Shown: positions 1 through 7,480, counted from the stretch's first letter. The stretch is 64,000 nucleotides of DNA from Homalodisca vitripennis (GCF_021130785.1 NC_060213.1:97270501-97334500); one strand, 5' to 3'. Notes: a model not told the origin generated them from the sequence alone. Translations and numbers: made by a program.

Positions 1-517
1 CTTTTGCAAATACGTCCTCCTCTACCAACCCTGATGCTAGTGCGTGAATGGTAAACCGTACAGACTCTTCGATAATAAAATTGTCTCTGAGAGCAATGTA
101 CATCAGAGGAAGGCTGTTTGTAAACTGAGTCCATTCGGCCTCGTTAAGCGTTAAAGTATGCTCCCCGTCAAAGAGAAACACGTGCATACGACCGAAAACA
201 TTTGTGACCTTGATATCCTCCTCCGTGTCCGATTTAATATAAAATTTGGTTTTATTCTCCAGAGCCAGGGTTATGGAATTGAAATGAGGAGTGATTTGAT
301 TGAACACATCGTGTGACCAATAAACGCATCCCTTTTTACCCTTAAAGAGAACCCCGAGAGAGTCACCCCGATTCTTAACAAACCCTACAATTACGCATTT
401 TGAAAGATCACTATCCAAAAAGTAGACAGATCTAAGAAAAACCCCGGTTAACGCATTGATACGCTCTTTACGTTTTGGAATCCGCGTGGGTTCCACGTCC
501 ATAGTCTGCGACTCCAT
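1..517 (-). CDS. Partial viral-element protein, possible PC4-like fold (C-terminus outside window)
   Basis: The frame is open from an ATG at 517 to the window edge (172 codons, no stop reached), so the 3' part is missing. The first 25 residues are basic (RIPKRKER) and the next hundred or so alternate beta-strand-like hydrophobic segments. A late stretch, LTLNEAEWTQFTNSLP, resembles the end of the PC4/p15 transcription coactivator fold, where a strand precedes a short helix of the form LN.EQW..L. That likeness is weak and is inference. A second in-frame ATG lies five codons downstream. The gene reads away from the 211-codon repeat protein and shares its short spacer (518-586), which carries CCAAT boxes. 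It belongs to the same minus-strand viral block. Confidence 0.5.
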   Translation of the reverse strand, partial: MESQTMDVEPTRIPKRKERINALTGVFLRSVYFLDSDLSKCVIVGFVKNRGDSLGVLFKGKKGCVYWSHDVFNQITPHFNSITLALENKTKFYIKSDTEEDIKVTNVFGRMHVFLFDGEHTLTLNEAEWTQFTNSLPLMYIALRDNFIIEESVRFTIHALASGLVEEDVFAK

Positions 518-570
518 CTCAACGTCTGACGTAAATTCTCAAATTTTACTTTTAGACAGGAGAATTTCGA

Positions 571-603
571 CCAATCAGAGACGCGCTTATTCTGACCAAT
601 GAG
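571..603. promoter_or_regulatory. CCAAT-box module shared with 15,798-15,830
   Basis: Two CCAAT boxes (571 and 596) flank GACGCGCTTATTC. A very similar 33-bp block with the same spacing lies at 15,798-15,830, at the other side of the element and in the same orientation. It sits just upstream of the partial gene at 1-517, and the preceding gene's stop codon falls inside it. A TGACGT half-site (CRE-like) lies between it and that ATG. A promoter role is inferred from position and motif. Confidence 0.4.
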
Positions 604-1222
604 ATTTTTTAGCAGGTGGTTCTTCCCCCTCCACCTCCTCCTCCCATTCGTATGTGAAAGGATCTATCGAAAAAGAGACATAAATTTTGTCACAGTCCCT
701 CACATCCCAGGCGTCGCCATGGGATGTTAAATTAGCACAGTTGATGGTTTTAATTGTTTTCAATTTTCCGTCCTTCCACAAGGAAGCGTATACTCCGGCT
801 TTGATACCCTTTTTATACCCTTTCAGCTTCACATCATCCTCTCTGCAAAATCTAACCCTAATTCTGTCAAAACCCGTCACATCATAAAACGCACTATTAG
901 GTGTGAAATTAGCACAGTCGAGGTATTTACATGTCTTCATCTCTCCGTCCTTCCACAAGGAAGTGTACACTCCGGCTTTTATACCCTGTCTATACCTATT
1001 TAGAGCCTGTTTAACAGGATTATCCTCATCATCCGTGTCGTAGGCCTCGGGCTCATCGTCTACCTCAAAACAAACCTCAATTTTGTTAAAGTCCTTAACA
1101 TCATAAAAGTCGGTATAGGATGTACAATTAGTACACTCGAGGTATCCCAATAATTTCCCCTCTGCTTCTCCTTCCTTATAACTGAAAATGTATAGCGCCA
1201 TCGTTGCGAGAGTGTTCAACAC
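587..1222 (-). CDS. Three-repeat accessory protein of the viral element (211 aa)
   Basis: The protein consists largely of three tandem modules of about 46 residues. Each begins with a strand such as AGVYTSLWKDG, then has a Cys-Ala/Thr-Asn core (LDCANFT, INCANLT, ECTNCT), then a conserved [FW]YDV or AWDV segment, and ends D[KR]I.V.F. Modules two and three are most alike and are joined by a short GIKAG linker; an acidic stretch (DTDDEDN) separates modules one and two. There is no signal peptide or membrane segment. I do not recognise the family; a small all-beta repeat, perhaps crystallin-like, is a guess. Translation may start at 1222 or at the ATG at 1201 (MALYIF). A TATA box at 1260-1265 fits either. 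It is probably an accessory or host-interaction protein, since it matches no standard Polinton core gene. Confidence 0.75.
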   Translation of the reverse strand: MLNTLATMALYIFSYKEGEAEGKLLGYLECTNCTSYTDFYDVKDFNKIEVCFEVDDEPEAYDTDDEDNPVKQALNRYRQGIKAGVYTSLWKDGEMKTCKYLDCANFTPNSAFYDVTGFDRIRVRFCREDDVKLKGYKKGIKAGVYASLWKDGKLKTIKTINCANLTSHGDAWDVRDCDKIYVSFSIDPFTYEWEEEVEGEEPPAKKSHWSE

Positions 1223-1259
1223 TGGGTAGGTAATGTACGTCGGCGTAGGAGTCGCTCAA

Positions 1260-1265
1260 TTTATA
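1260..1265 (-). promoter_or_regulatory. TATA box of the three-repeat protein gene
   Basis: TATAAA on the minus strand, 38 bp upstream of the ATG at 1222 and 59 bp upstream of the ATG at 1201. Several other genes of this element have TATA boxes at a similar distance. Confidence 0.5.
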
Positions 1266-1266
1266 C

Positions 1267-1319
1267 AATTACCCCACCCTAACAATTACCCCCACCCTAA
1301 CAATTACCCCCACCCTAAC
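1267..1319. repeat. 18-bp tandem repeat, three units, G-rich on minus strand
   Basis: Three units of AATTACCCCCACCCTAAC (the first lacks one C) lie between the 211-codon and 120-codon genes, directly upstream of the TATA box at 1260. On the minus strand each unit reads GTTAGGGTGGGGG, giving six closely spaced G-runs that could form a G-quadruplex. Confidence 0.85.
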
Positions 1320-1677
1320 AATACAGCCCCTGTGTTGCGGTATCACGGAAGGGTTCAAGTAGAACCTGTAATCTCGAAAGAAACGGATCGTTCATTTCAG
1401 CTAACTGATCCAAAATCGTAATCGAACCCCTAATGTATGAATCCATATAGTGACACTGACAAGTGTCAGGACCTGACGTAGCGTCGGGCCGTGCCCACGC
1501 GCATTCCTTGAAATGGCCGTATCTATAAGAGTCACTGGGCACTCTAACTGTAGGTCTAAAGCGAGCAAAGAGTCTTCGCATGCCCTCGACCTTGTAGAGT
1601 AGTTCGTTCTTTAATGTTAGGTATCGAGTCGCCTCGACCGAGTCAGGCTCGTTTAGAAAACTGTTTAGCTTCTCCAT
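1315..1677 (-). CDS. Unrecognised 120-aa viral-element protein with Cys/His cluster
   Basis: A complete small reading frame with a TATA box 35 bp upstream (1712-1717). Residues 1-45 are helical and basic. A possible zinc site follows: His55, Cys59, Cys73, Cys75 and His76 (GHFKEC then CQCH). The C-terminal third is again helical and ends in Cys. There is no signal peptide or membrane segment. It lies between the major capsid gene and the three-repeat gene on the same strand; its last bases overlap the 18-bp repeat. I do not recognise the family. It is likely real because of its position, promoter and tight packing, but no function can be given. Confidence 0.6.
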   Translation of the reverse strand: MEKLNSFLNEPDSVEATRYLTLKNELLYKVEGMRRLFARFRPTVRVPSDSYRYGHFKECAWARPDATSGPDTCQCHYMDSYIRGSITILDQLAEMNDPFLSRLQVLLEPFRDTATQGLYC

Positions 1678-1711
1678 GACACAGAATGAGACACATGTAC
1701 AAAATTAGCTA

Positions 1712-1717
1712 CTTATA
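1712..1717 (-). promoter_or_regulatory. TATA box of the 120-aa protein gene
   Basis: TATAAG on the minus strand inside the palindrome ACTTATAAGT, 35 bp upstream of the ATG at 1677. Confidence 0.45.
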
Positions 1718-1739
1718 AGTGTTTACCCCACCACCGCTC

Positions 1740-2930
1740 CTACACCATCCGCTTAACGTTACCCGTGAGCAGAGTGTATGCCAGGTGTGAGTCATATAGT
1801 ACTAAGCAGTAAGCCGCAGTGTTTGCAGCAATAGCGTTTTTAGTCTCAAACTCCAGACGCACGTCTACGGGGCCAGTTTTTATTGAATCATTCTGCTTGG
1901 AGCAGTCAATAACATAGAGAGGTACGTTACTTTTAAACGTGTTGAAATCAACTGTAGGGGCACCTTGTATCTGGTAGTATGAGCTCTGGAATCTGGTAAA
2001 CATGTCGTAGAAAATGCGTAGGTCACCATGGATGTTATCGTACGGGAAGTACTGTGAATTCAGAAACAGTTTGATATTGAGTAGATCGCAGTGATCAAAG
2101 CTGGAAGCGTCTTTTTTCAAATTGTTCTTCCTTCCAGTCTGGAAACCTAAAATCACGTAACGAGGTTTTTCAATTTGGGTACTCGTTTTTATTGTCCAAC
2201 TATGACGTGTTGTCAACGGCAAACTGGGGTACTCGTGAATTTCCCATGATCGAAACGGAAGGTGAATCAGTGTATCTTTCTCGACCATACGCAACAGCTT
2301 TAACCTGTGGCTGTCTGATATTGTAATGTAAGGAACCCTCCAGTACAAGTCAGTTATATCAAGATCAACAGTAGCAGCGTCAGCTGAAATTACAGCATTG
2401 TTATCAGAGGCGGCTCTCAGAAGAACCAACTCTTGTTTACTGTTAACCACTACCTTTTTGTAATCTTCGAAAAATCCCATCAATGTCCTAACGGGAACGG
2501 CGTAATTGAACTCTTTAACAGCGTCTGCGGAATTATTCGCCCCGAGCCACCCTCCGTTAGCCAGACTCATTTTTTCATTTTCCTTAAAAGATACCAGTCC
2601 TTTGATCGTCGTAGTTATGCCGACACTGCGTGTTTTATCGATTACTTGACCGTTCAACTCGTAACGAATCTCATCAAATAAATGTGCCATTGAGTTGTTC
2701 ACTAGATTTACATTGCAAGCACTGCCGTCAGCTTTTTTAGCCTGCAGCGTCCCTTTAACATGTATGAAGCTTTCGAACGGTGCTGTGATTATGTCTTGCT
2801 GACTAATCGGTATTCTGATTTCATCGTTATTCTTAAACGTAGACGAGGCGTACGGTTTATGGGTATGAAATTCCCACCCCGTTACGACTTCATCGTACAT
2901 TGCTCCGGACTCTATCGATAGAAGCGCCAT
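1740..2930 (-). CDS. Putative major capsid protein (double jelly-roll type)
   Basis: A 396-residue protein without signal peptide, rich in beta-strand pattern, with stretches such as FIHVKGTLQ, IRYELNGQVID, RHSWTIKTS, RYVILGFQTGRKN and LKLFLNSQYFPYDN-like segments. Together with the adjoining minor-capsid, protease and ATPase genes it occupies the place of the major capsid protein of Polinton/adintovirus-like elements, which is a hexon-like double jelly roll forming the icosahedral shell. It is shorter than many Polinton capsid proteins, so the assignment rests on fold pattern and gene order rather than a diagnostic motif. The frame is fully open. A CATAAAG sequence lies about 30 bp upstream of the ATG and could serve as a TATA-like element. 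The minor capsid gene follows upstream after a roughly 110-bp spacer. Confidence 0.72.
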   Translation of the reverse strand: MALLSIESGAMYDEVVTGWEFHTHKPYASSTFKNNDEIRIPISQQDIITAPFESFIHVKGTLQAKKADGSACNVNLVNNSMAHLFDEIRYELNGQVIDKTRSVGITTTIKGLVSFKENEKMSLANGGWLGANNSADAVKEFNYAVPVRTLMGFFEDYKKVVVNSKQELVLLRAASDNNAVISADAATVDLDITDLYWRVPYITISDSHRLKLLRMVEKDTLIHLPFRSWEIHEYPSLPLTTRHSWTIKTSTQIEKPRYVILGFQTGRKNNLKKDASSFDHCDLLNIKLFLNSQYFPYDNIHGDLRIFYDMFTRFQSSYYQIQGAPTVDFNTFKSNVPLYVIDCSKQNDSIKTGPVDVRLEFETKNAIAANTAAYCLVLYDSHLAYTLLTGNVKRMV

Positions 2931-3041
2931 ACTTAAAGCCTAGAGACTTTAGAAACTTTATGTTCTTTGATGTTAACGCTGCCACCTTTCGGTGATTACT
3001 GACCAGTGTGTGGCTCGGCAACTCTCTAAATACTAGACCCA

Positions 3042-3713
3042 TTATTGTTTTCTTATATGCAAGCGTAGTGAGACTATCTCGTTACGGAAATTAATCAATC
3101 TGCCGTCCTGGTCCTTGAGTGTTACGGAAATGTTGTTCACTCTACGAACGTTCACCGGTAAATAGATTACATTGGCGGGTTTCTCAACTATTTTATAGCC
3201 TGGGGCCACTTCAGGATAGAACTCATGCAGCACGTGTCCCTCTACACCGTTTTGAAAGGATCCTCGTGCGATATTGCATTCAACGCGTATAGTATTTACA
3301 TTCATTATGTTTATGGGGACATCGGATGTGTGTACCCTGCCTGGCTCAAGTGGTTTTTTACTGAACCCTAGTAGGGGAGCGATTGTCTGTTCTCTGTCAA
3401 AGTGTATGATTTTATTACAAGTGATTTCGGATTTTAGCGTATTATTGTTTCCTTTCAGACTAAATGTCACATCCGCGCCTAAATGGGATTTGATGTATTC
3501 TTCGATATTTTCAATTTCGTACGACCCCTCTGCTATCTTGATTTGTTTATTGTCACCGTAATAAAACATATCGTTTATTCCCGTTTCAATATTTGGAATC
3601 GTATAGTATGTGGAGAGGTCAACTAGACCAATTTCGTAATCACCATCGCTCACGTCCATTGGAGGAAATACCTCGCATGATACCTGTGGAGCAGGACCGC
3701 TAAGTGAAAACAT
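3042..3713 (-). CDS. Putative minor capsid (penton-like) protein
   Basis: A 223-residue protein that looks like the single-jelly-roll minor capsid protein of Polintons, which forms the capsid vertices. Supporting segments are YEIGLVDLSTYYTIPN near residue 27, GSYEIENIEEYI, the LLGF segment near residue 115, NTIRVECNIARGSFQNG, and a terminal PVNVRRVNNISVTLKDQDG region of beta-strand character. There is no signal or membrane segment. Its start overlaps the end of the protease frame by 14 bp, so the two genes are translationally close. The neighbouring capsid, protease and packaging genes support a virion role. The frame is intact. Confidence 0.82.
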   Translation of the reverse strand: MFSLSGPAPQVSCEVFPPMDVSDGDYEIGLVDLSTYYTIPNIETGINDMFYYGDNKQIKIAEGSYEIENIEEYIKSHLGADVTFSLKGNNNTLKSEITCNKIIHFDREQTIAPLLGFSKKPLEPGRVHTSDVPINIMNVNTIRVECNIARGSFQNGVEGHVLHEFYPEVAPGYKIVEKPANVIYLPVNVRRVNNISVTLKDQDGRLINFRNEIVSLRLHIRKQ

Positions 3714-4074
3714 TACTGCTGAGAAACTTTAAACACAAGTGTCCGCAGACTACTGAGCCCTCACTCTGTCTTCTCTCGTAATTATACCGTACGTTAACGT
3801 CTGGTCCTAGGTATGATATAAGCTCTATTGGTGGTCTTAGGTTACCAAAACTGTCAAAGTAGTATACCCTGTTACCTAACTTCCTGTAACACACCCAATG
3901 TGTACCTTCACCGGCCGAGTTATCCAGATTAATTATGGCCGATTCATACGATCGTGGGCGTTTGGGTAGAGCGTCTCTCATATAAACTCCACGGAAATTC
4001 GGAATATTAAGTAGTTTCGCGTAGTGTACTAGCTCGTAATTTGATAACGGTTTTACTGGTATCGACGTTTTTTT
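3700..4074 (-). CDS. Adenain-like capsid maturation cysteine protease, no in-frame ATG at its N-terminus
   Basis: The protein matches the adenovirus-type (C5/C48-like) protease that processes virion proteins in Polintons. Counted from the only Met (ATG at 3981, 93 residues), His28 (GTHWVCY), Asp43 (YYFDSFG), Gln72 and Cys79 (VVCGHLC) make the catalytic set. Conserved family sequence continues upstream of that Met: NYELVHYAKLLNIPNFRGVY is in frame and corresponds to the N-terminal helix and strand of adenain, so a start at 3981 would truncate the fold. The frame is open from 4074 but has no ATG there; a TAA lies just before it inside an A9 run that also ends the PLA2 gene. Frameshifting from the PLA2 frame, a non-AUG start, or an indel could explain this. 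It overlaps the minor capsid gene start by 14 bp. Confidence 0.85.
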   Translation of the reverse strand, partial: KKTSIPVKPLSNYELVHYAKLLNIPNFRGVYMRDALPKRPRSYESAIINLDNSAGEGTHWVCYRKLGNRVYYFDSFGNLRPPIELISYLGPDVNVRYNYERRQSEGSVVCGHLCLKFLSSNVFT

Positions 4075-4610
4075 TTATTGCAACACCTCCTCTTCTTTCT
4101 TACCCCACCGCCTCTCTTTGGATACGGCTTGAGGTACATACCCTGACCTTTACGTTTGGGCTTCCCTCGCTTGCTCTTCCGCCTCTTCCCTCCACCGAGG
4201 GCTGTTTTGGTCTTCATGGCTCCTGTTACAGCTAAGGCTGCGGCTCTTTCCCCAATACTTGCGTCTGCCGATTTGACTCTTTCCCAGGCTCTTTTGGCTA
4301 ATTCTTTGTCGGCTTCTCTTCGGTGTTCGGAATCCCTGTATTTTGAGTACGCTATATCGTGATTTTTACAATATTCGTCCAAGGGATTTATACCCTTATC
4401 ACCCCTTGCCAATCTCACCCCTAATTTCGTACCTGGACCACAGTATCGGTACCCACCAGGTAAATGGAGTTCGACAGGTAGAGCGTCAATTGCACGGTTC
4501 AAAAGATTTCCAGCGACCGATCCGGCGTTTTGCAAAGCGCTCGAAACCAGACCTCTTCCTCGCTTGACGGTTCGTTTCAATCTGTTTCGCTTTACTTTGT
4601 GCTTTCCCAT
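4053..4610 (-). CDS. Parvovirus-type phospholipase A2 domain protein (185 aa)
   Basis: The calcium-loop motif YCGPGT (near residue 56) is followed by the catalytic His-Asp motif DEYCKNHDIAYSKY (near residue 78), the arrangement found in the PLA2 domain of parvovirus VP1 and in PLA2 proteins of some Polinton/adintovirus-like elements. In parvoviruses this enzyme helps virions leave the endosome; a similar virion role is inferred here. The N-terminus is basic with a short helix (residues 20-45). The C-terminal 50 residues are strongly basic (GGGKRRKSKRGKPKRKG and Lys/Arg/Cys runs), suggesting nucleic acid or nuclear binding. The start is the ATG at 4610, two bases after the stop of the 78-codon gene. 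Its end overlaps the open part of the protease frame. Confidence 0.88.
   Translation of the reverse strand: MGKHKVKRNRLKRTVKRGRGLVSSALQNAGSVAGNLLNRAIDALPVELHLPGGYRYCGPGTKLGVRLARGDKGINPLDEYCKNHDIAYSKYRDSEHRREADKELAKRAWERVKSADASIGERAAALAVTGAMKTKTALGGGKRRKSKRGKPKRKGQGMYLKPYPKRGGGVRKKRRCCNKKKRRYQ
4068..4076 (-). promoter_or_regulatory. A9 run, possible -1 slippage site between PLA2 and protease frames
   Basis: On the minus strand the PLA2 frame reads AAT AAA AAA AAA CGT here, which contains the slippery heptamer A AAA AAA in frame. The protease frame is in the -1 register and opens exactly in this run, just after a TAA. PLA2 terminates 13 bases later if no shift occurs. Slippage of ribosome or RNA polymerase is inferred, not shown. 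Confidence 0.35.
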
Positions 4611-4611
4611 T

Positions 4612-4848
4612 TTATTCCCTTATATACCGTAATACGTTATAGAGTTGCCTGAGCAGGGTCTCCCTAACACATGTGATCTGCAGTACGTCAAAGATATCCG
4701 CCTCGGATCTTGTAACCACTCCTGTAAACTCGTCGTACTCCAGAACGTGACTGTCTGTTATAAAGTACAGACGGCCATTTATATATCTGAAACCTCCTCT
4801 AATTCCATCAGGGACTCCTGGCAACACGCTACTGGTCATACCCAACAT
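4612..4848 (-). CDS. Unrecognised 78-aa viral-element protein
   Basis: A small frame fitting exactly between the fibre-like gene and the PLA2 gene (its stop is one base before the PLA2 ATG). It contains GGFRYINGRLYFITDSH, a beta-hairpin-like stretch, and a C-terminal helix (LLRQLYNVLRYIRE). The frame remains open for about 23 codons upstream of the ATG at 4848 but without another ATG. An ATTTATA sequence near 4920 could be its promoter. No family is recognised. Its tight packing in the virion block supports a real gene; function unknown. Confidence 0.55.
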   Translation of the reverse strand: MLGMTSSVLPGVPDGIRGGFRYINGRLYFITDSHVLEYDEFTGVVTRSEADIFDVLQITCVRETLLRQLYNVLRYIRE

Positions 4849-4933
4849 AGTGCCTCTGAGAGTGCATTCGTTAAGTTCTACAACAAATTTGTCATCGGTA
4901 AAAATGTCAGCAACTCACATATAAATAAAACCA

Positions 4934-6103
4934 TCACGGTTTCGATCTCACCCTGCTCACTGGGTCTTTAAAGTATGGGTCGACAATGTTGAACCTAATC
5001 CACTCGTCTTTATCGGTTAGGTGTATAGCGTCTAGCGTCGGAGCCAGTAGTTTGTACATACCGTAAAAGACTTCGCTCACCACTCTCACCAGATAATTAA
5101 CAGACACAGCGTCACTCATGTCGACAGGGTCGCCCACAAGTTTCAATCTTTTATTCCTACAATTCCACGTGTCACCGTCGAGTATCGGAGTGTTCACTTT
5201 AAGGTATCCTCTATTAACAGCATCTCCGTCATACAGCGGAGAAGCTACTTGACTTAATCGTTTACGTCCAAATAACCATTTATCCTTATCCGTATCCGGT
5301 GTTCTTTCCTTCACATAATTTACAGTGCACGCGTCGGTACCTTCTTTAGGTTCGGCAACATTAGAAACTCTGTAATTATTAAAGATAACTGTTCCGTCCG
5401 CAATACTTTTAGTAGCAGGCAATAGATTTTGACACTGAGAGAGTGTAACGGCATCGTTTGGTCCTTGACCATCGGCTACATTCACTAGTCTCCTCTTTTT
5501 AGCGTCGATCGTGTCCTTGTCTATCGCCAGCGTTTTTTCATTCAGTTTCCTGTTCAAAGTCTGTAGGTTTACACCGTCGCCAGCGAGAAGAGGATCAGCC
5601 ATCTGTCCGAGTCTTTTGTTATCACATTCCCAGACTTTACCATCACTACTTCTTTTTAGAGTGTTCGTTTTAAGATATTTTAGCGTCACTGCATCTGTAT
5701 CCCCCGCGGGATCACCTATCATGCGCAACCTGTAGTTGTCAAACCTGTAATATTTGCTGTTCGTGTCCTTATAGGGTACCTCCCTAGCAAGACGACGAAG
5801 AGTCAGAGCATCGGTCCAGAGTAGAGCATCACCTATGTTGCTAATTCTGTTACCTTTAGCGTCCATCACATTTTTCTTGGATACAAGCGAAACGTCAGAC
5901 ACAGTCTTGAGGACTGCGCTATCCACATTATTTTTCAAGGTCTGCAAGTTTATAGCGTCTAGACTGTGCTGGGCGTCGGCCACGTTACATAACCGCTTGC
6001 CCTTGATATCGTAGTTGCCGTCGACTGTGAGACTGAATCCTTGTCCAGGCGGACCTCTCTTACTTCCTTCACGGACCGTATGACCAAACTTGTCAACACT
6101 CAT
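4934..6103 (-). CDS. Fibre-like protein with eight shaft repeats (389 aa)
   Basis: After an N-terminal tag MSVDKFG and a Gly/Pro-rich link, residues about 31-340 hold eight repeats spaced roughly 40 residues apart. Each has the form N[KY]RL..VADP....DAV.L.YL (for example NKRLGQMADP, NYRLRMIGDP, NKRLKLVGDP). This pattern is typical of trimeric fibre shafts in phage tails and large DNA viruses. Adenovirus-like particles carry fibres on the penton, so a host-attachment fibre is the likely role. The C-terminal 50 residues lack repeats and may form the head domain. The ATG at 6103 overlaps the stop of the preceding gene as ATGA. That neighbour starts with the almost identical tag MTVNKFG, suggesting both anchor to the same virion partner. 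Confidence 0.75.
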   Translation of the reverse strand: MSVDKFGHTVREGSKRGPPGQGFSLTVDGNYDIKGKRLCNVADAQHSLDAINLQTLKNNVDSAVLKTVSDVSLVSKKNVMDAKGNRISNIGDALLWTDALTLRRLAREVPYKDTNSKYYRFDNYRLRMIGDPAGDTDAVTLKYLKTNTLKRSSDGKVWECDNKRLGQMADPLLAGDGVNLQTLNRKLNEKTLAIDKDTIDAKKRRLVNVADGQGPNDAVTLSQCQNLLPATKSIADGTVIFNNYRVSNVAEPKEGTDACTVNYVKERTPDTDKDKWLFGRKRLSQVASPLYDGDAVNRGYLKVNTPILDGDTWNCRNKRLKLVGDPVDMSDAVSVNYLVRVVSEVFYGMYKLLAPTLDAIHLTDKDEWIRFNIVDPYFKDPVSRVRSKP

Positions 6104-6462
6104 TGTGCAAGTGATGAAGACTCCTCCTGTACATTGCTCTTTATAAATATCTTATCCCAGTCAATATATGTGTTTTCATCAACATCTAAGACGCCGTGGA
6201 AGCGAGCTGGAGGTACGGTAGTGTGTATCTTATTGATCCAGTGAAATAGTTGAACTGCTAGACGCCTTATAACTTCTTCATTTGTATTTTGTAAGCTGTT
6301 TATTTGATTCTGCTGAATAAGCGCTTGATTCTGAAGGATTGCAATTTGAGAGTACAGTCTTCTTACATCTTTCTTTAGCTTTTTGTTTACAGTATTCGTA
6401 ACTCTCTGAATGTCTTGCTTCTTCAGAGATTGTGGCCTCTGACCAAACTTATTGACGGTCAT
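6100..6462 (-). CDS. Coiled-coil protein sharing N-terminal tag with the fibre (120 aa)
   Basis: The start MTVNKFG matches the fibre-like protein's MSVDKFG. Residues about 20-75 form a Gln/Asn-rich heptad pattern (VNKKLKKDVRRLYSQI, ALIQQNQINSLQN), consistent with a coiled coil, followed by a short globular end. The ATG at 6462 overlaps the stop of the DUF8207-like gene as ATGA, and its own stop overlaps the fibre ATG the same way. The most economical reading is a second, short fibre or a fibre-anchoring protein; this is inference. Confidence 0.7.
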   Translation of the reverse strand: MTVNKFGQRPQSLKKQDIQRVTNTVNKKLKKDVRRLYSQIAILQNQALIQQNQINSLQNTNEEVIRRLAVQLFHWINKIHTTVPPARFHGVLDVDENTYIDWDKIFIKSNVQEESSSLAQ

Positions 6463-7430
6463 CTCATCAATGATCTGAATCTCGCGTTACCATCACCTGA
6501 TATAGTCTTTGATTCTTTGAGTTCTTCGATAATGTTTATTATTTCGTTCCTATGTCCCGTGTTACCGGTCTCTGCTGAGGACACGAGGAGTCTGAGTCTG
6601 TCACACAGTTCGTTTGGGTCATCATAGTAGATAGGGTCTGGTGCTCCTACATCCTTATACCCGCTACCGGTCTTTGGGAAGAGTTGAGAAATAATGACTT
6701 TGTATTTCGTTGAAGCGTTACGGTTCACGTGATTTTTATAATTGTAACTTCTCTTGTGAGCAGACGACAGTGTCAATATATCCTTGTAAGCTCTCATATC
6801 GTTTACGTTGTAACGTTTGTCATCAGGCAGACGATTAAAAAGCAATTCATAAAGTCCCTGTGTAGGTCTGTAGGACCGTTCACCTACGAGTATGCTACCG
6901 TCATCTCCAAATGATAACTTCTTATCTCCTACCATTAGCGTATTGTTGTCGTAGCGTGGTCCGTACGTATGGTCGATCTTACTATGTTTACCTGACATAT
7001 CCTTCATCATACTTGTCATGTACCTTATGGTTAGTGGATGGGAGAACGTGTTCTGTATCCATGCAGATGCTGAGAGTTGTCCTTCTTTCGTGCTGAGTAT
7101 ATCACTGACGTCTGGTGACGACGGTCCTGCTTCAAGCACATCATCGTCCTGCAGGAACGCAGGTGTTTTGGGGGTTGACATAACGTCCGGAGTGAACTGT
7201 ACGGCTGCCTCATCTTCATTTTCCTCTTCTTCTTCTTGCTTTGGTTCGGTTTTCGGTTCAGTTTTTACAGATCCTGTTGTTTTTCGTAACTCTGACAGGA
7301 TAGGTTTGTACTGTTTTTCTAGAAATACGTCTGTGGCCAGAGTTCCTTCTCTGAACTGTTTATACTTTTGCTTTATAGCTTTCCTCAAACGAGTTATACT
7401 GAGAGTAAGGTCCTTCTCCTTTGAAGCCAT
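6459..7430 (-). CDS. DUF8207-like viral-element protein (323 aa)
   Basis: Residues 1-60 are helical and basic; residues 60-110 are an acidic, Pro/Ser/Thr-rich linker with the repeated KTEPKTEPK segment. From about residue 150 a conserved domain begins with YGPRYDNNTLMVGDKKLSF, followed by SYRPTQGLYELLF and a YKDIL segment, which I recognise as the DUF8207-type domain found in proteins of arthropod and nematode Polinton-like sequences. Its biochemical role is not known to me. The C-terminal part is helical. The gene lies between the GT14-like and coiled-coil genes and its stop overlaps the latter's ATG. A CATAAAG sequence lies about 45 bp upstream of the ATG at 7430. Confidence 0.65.
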   Translation of the reverse strand: MASKEKDLTLSITRLRKAIKQKYKQFREGTLATDVFLEKQYKPILSELRKTTGSVKTEPKTEPKQEEEEENEDEAAVQFTPDVMSTPKTPAFLQDDDVLEAGPSSPDVSDILSTKEGQLSASAWIQNTFSHPLTIRYMTSMMKDMSGKHSKIDHTYGPRYDNNTLMVGDKKLSFGDDGSILVGERSYRPTQGLYELLFNRLPDDKRYNVNDMRAYKDILTLSSAHKRSYNYKNHVNRNASTKYKVIISQLFPKTGSGYKDVGAPDPIYYDDPNELCDRLRLLVSSAETGNTGHRNEIINIIEELKESKTISGDGNARFRSLMR

Positions 7431-7480
7431 TGTTTAAACTGACAATGTGACTCGGTTTTAGTACTTTAATACTAACTACT

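Noticed and set aside
7018..7437. Plus-strand Ser-rich frame of 139 codons
   Set aside because: Antisense shadow of the acidic linker of the DUF8207-like gene.
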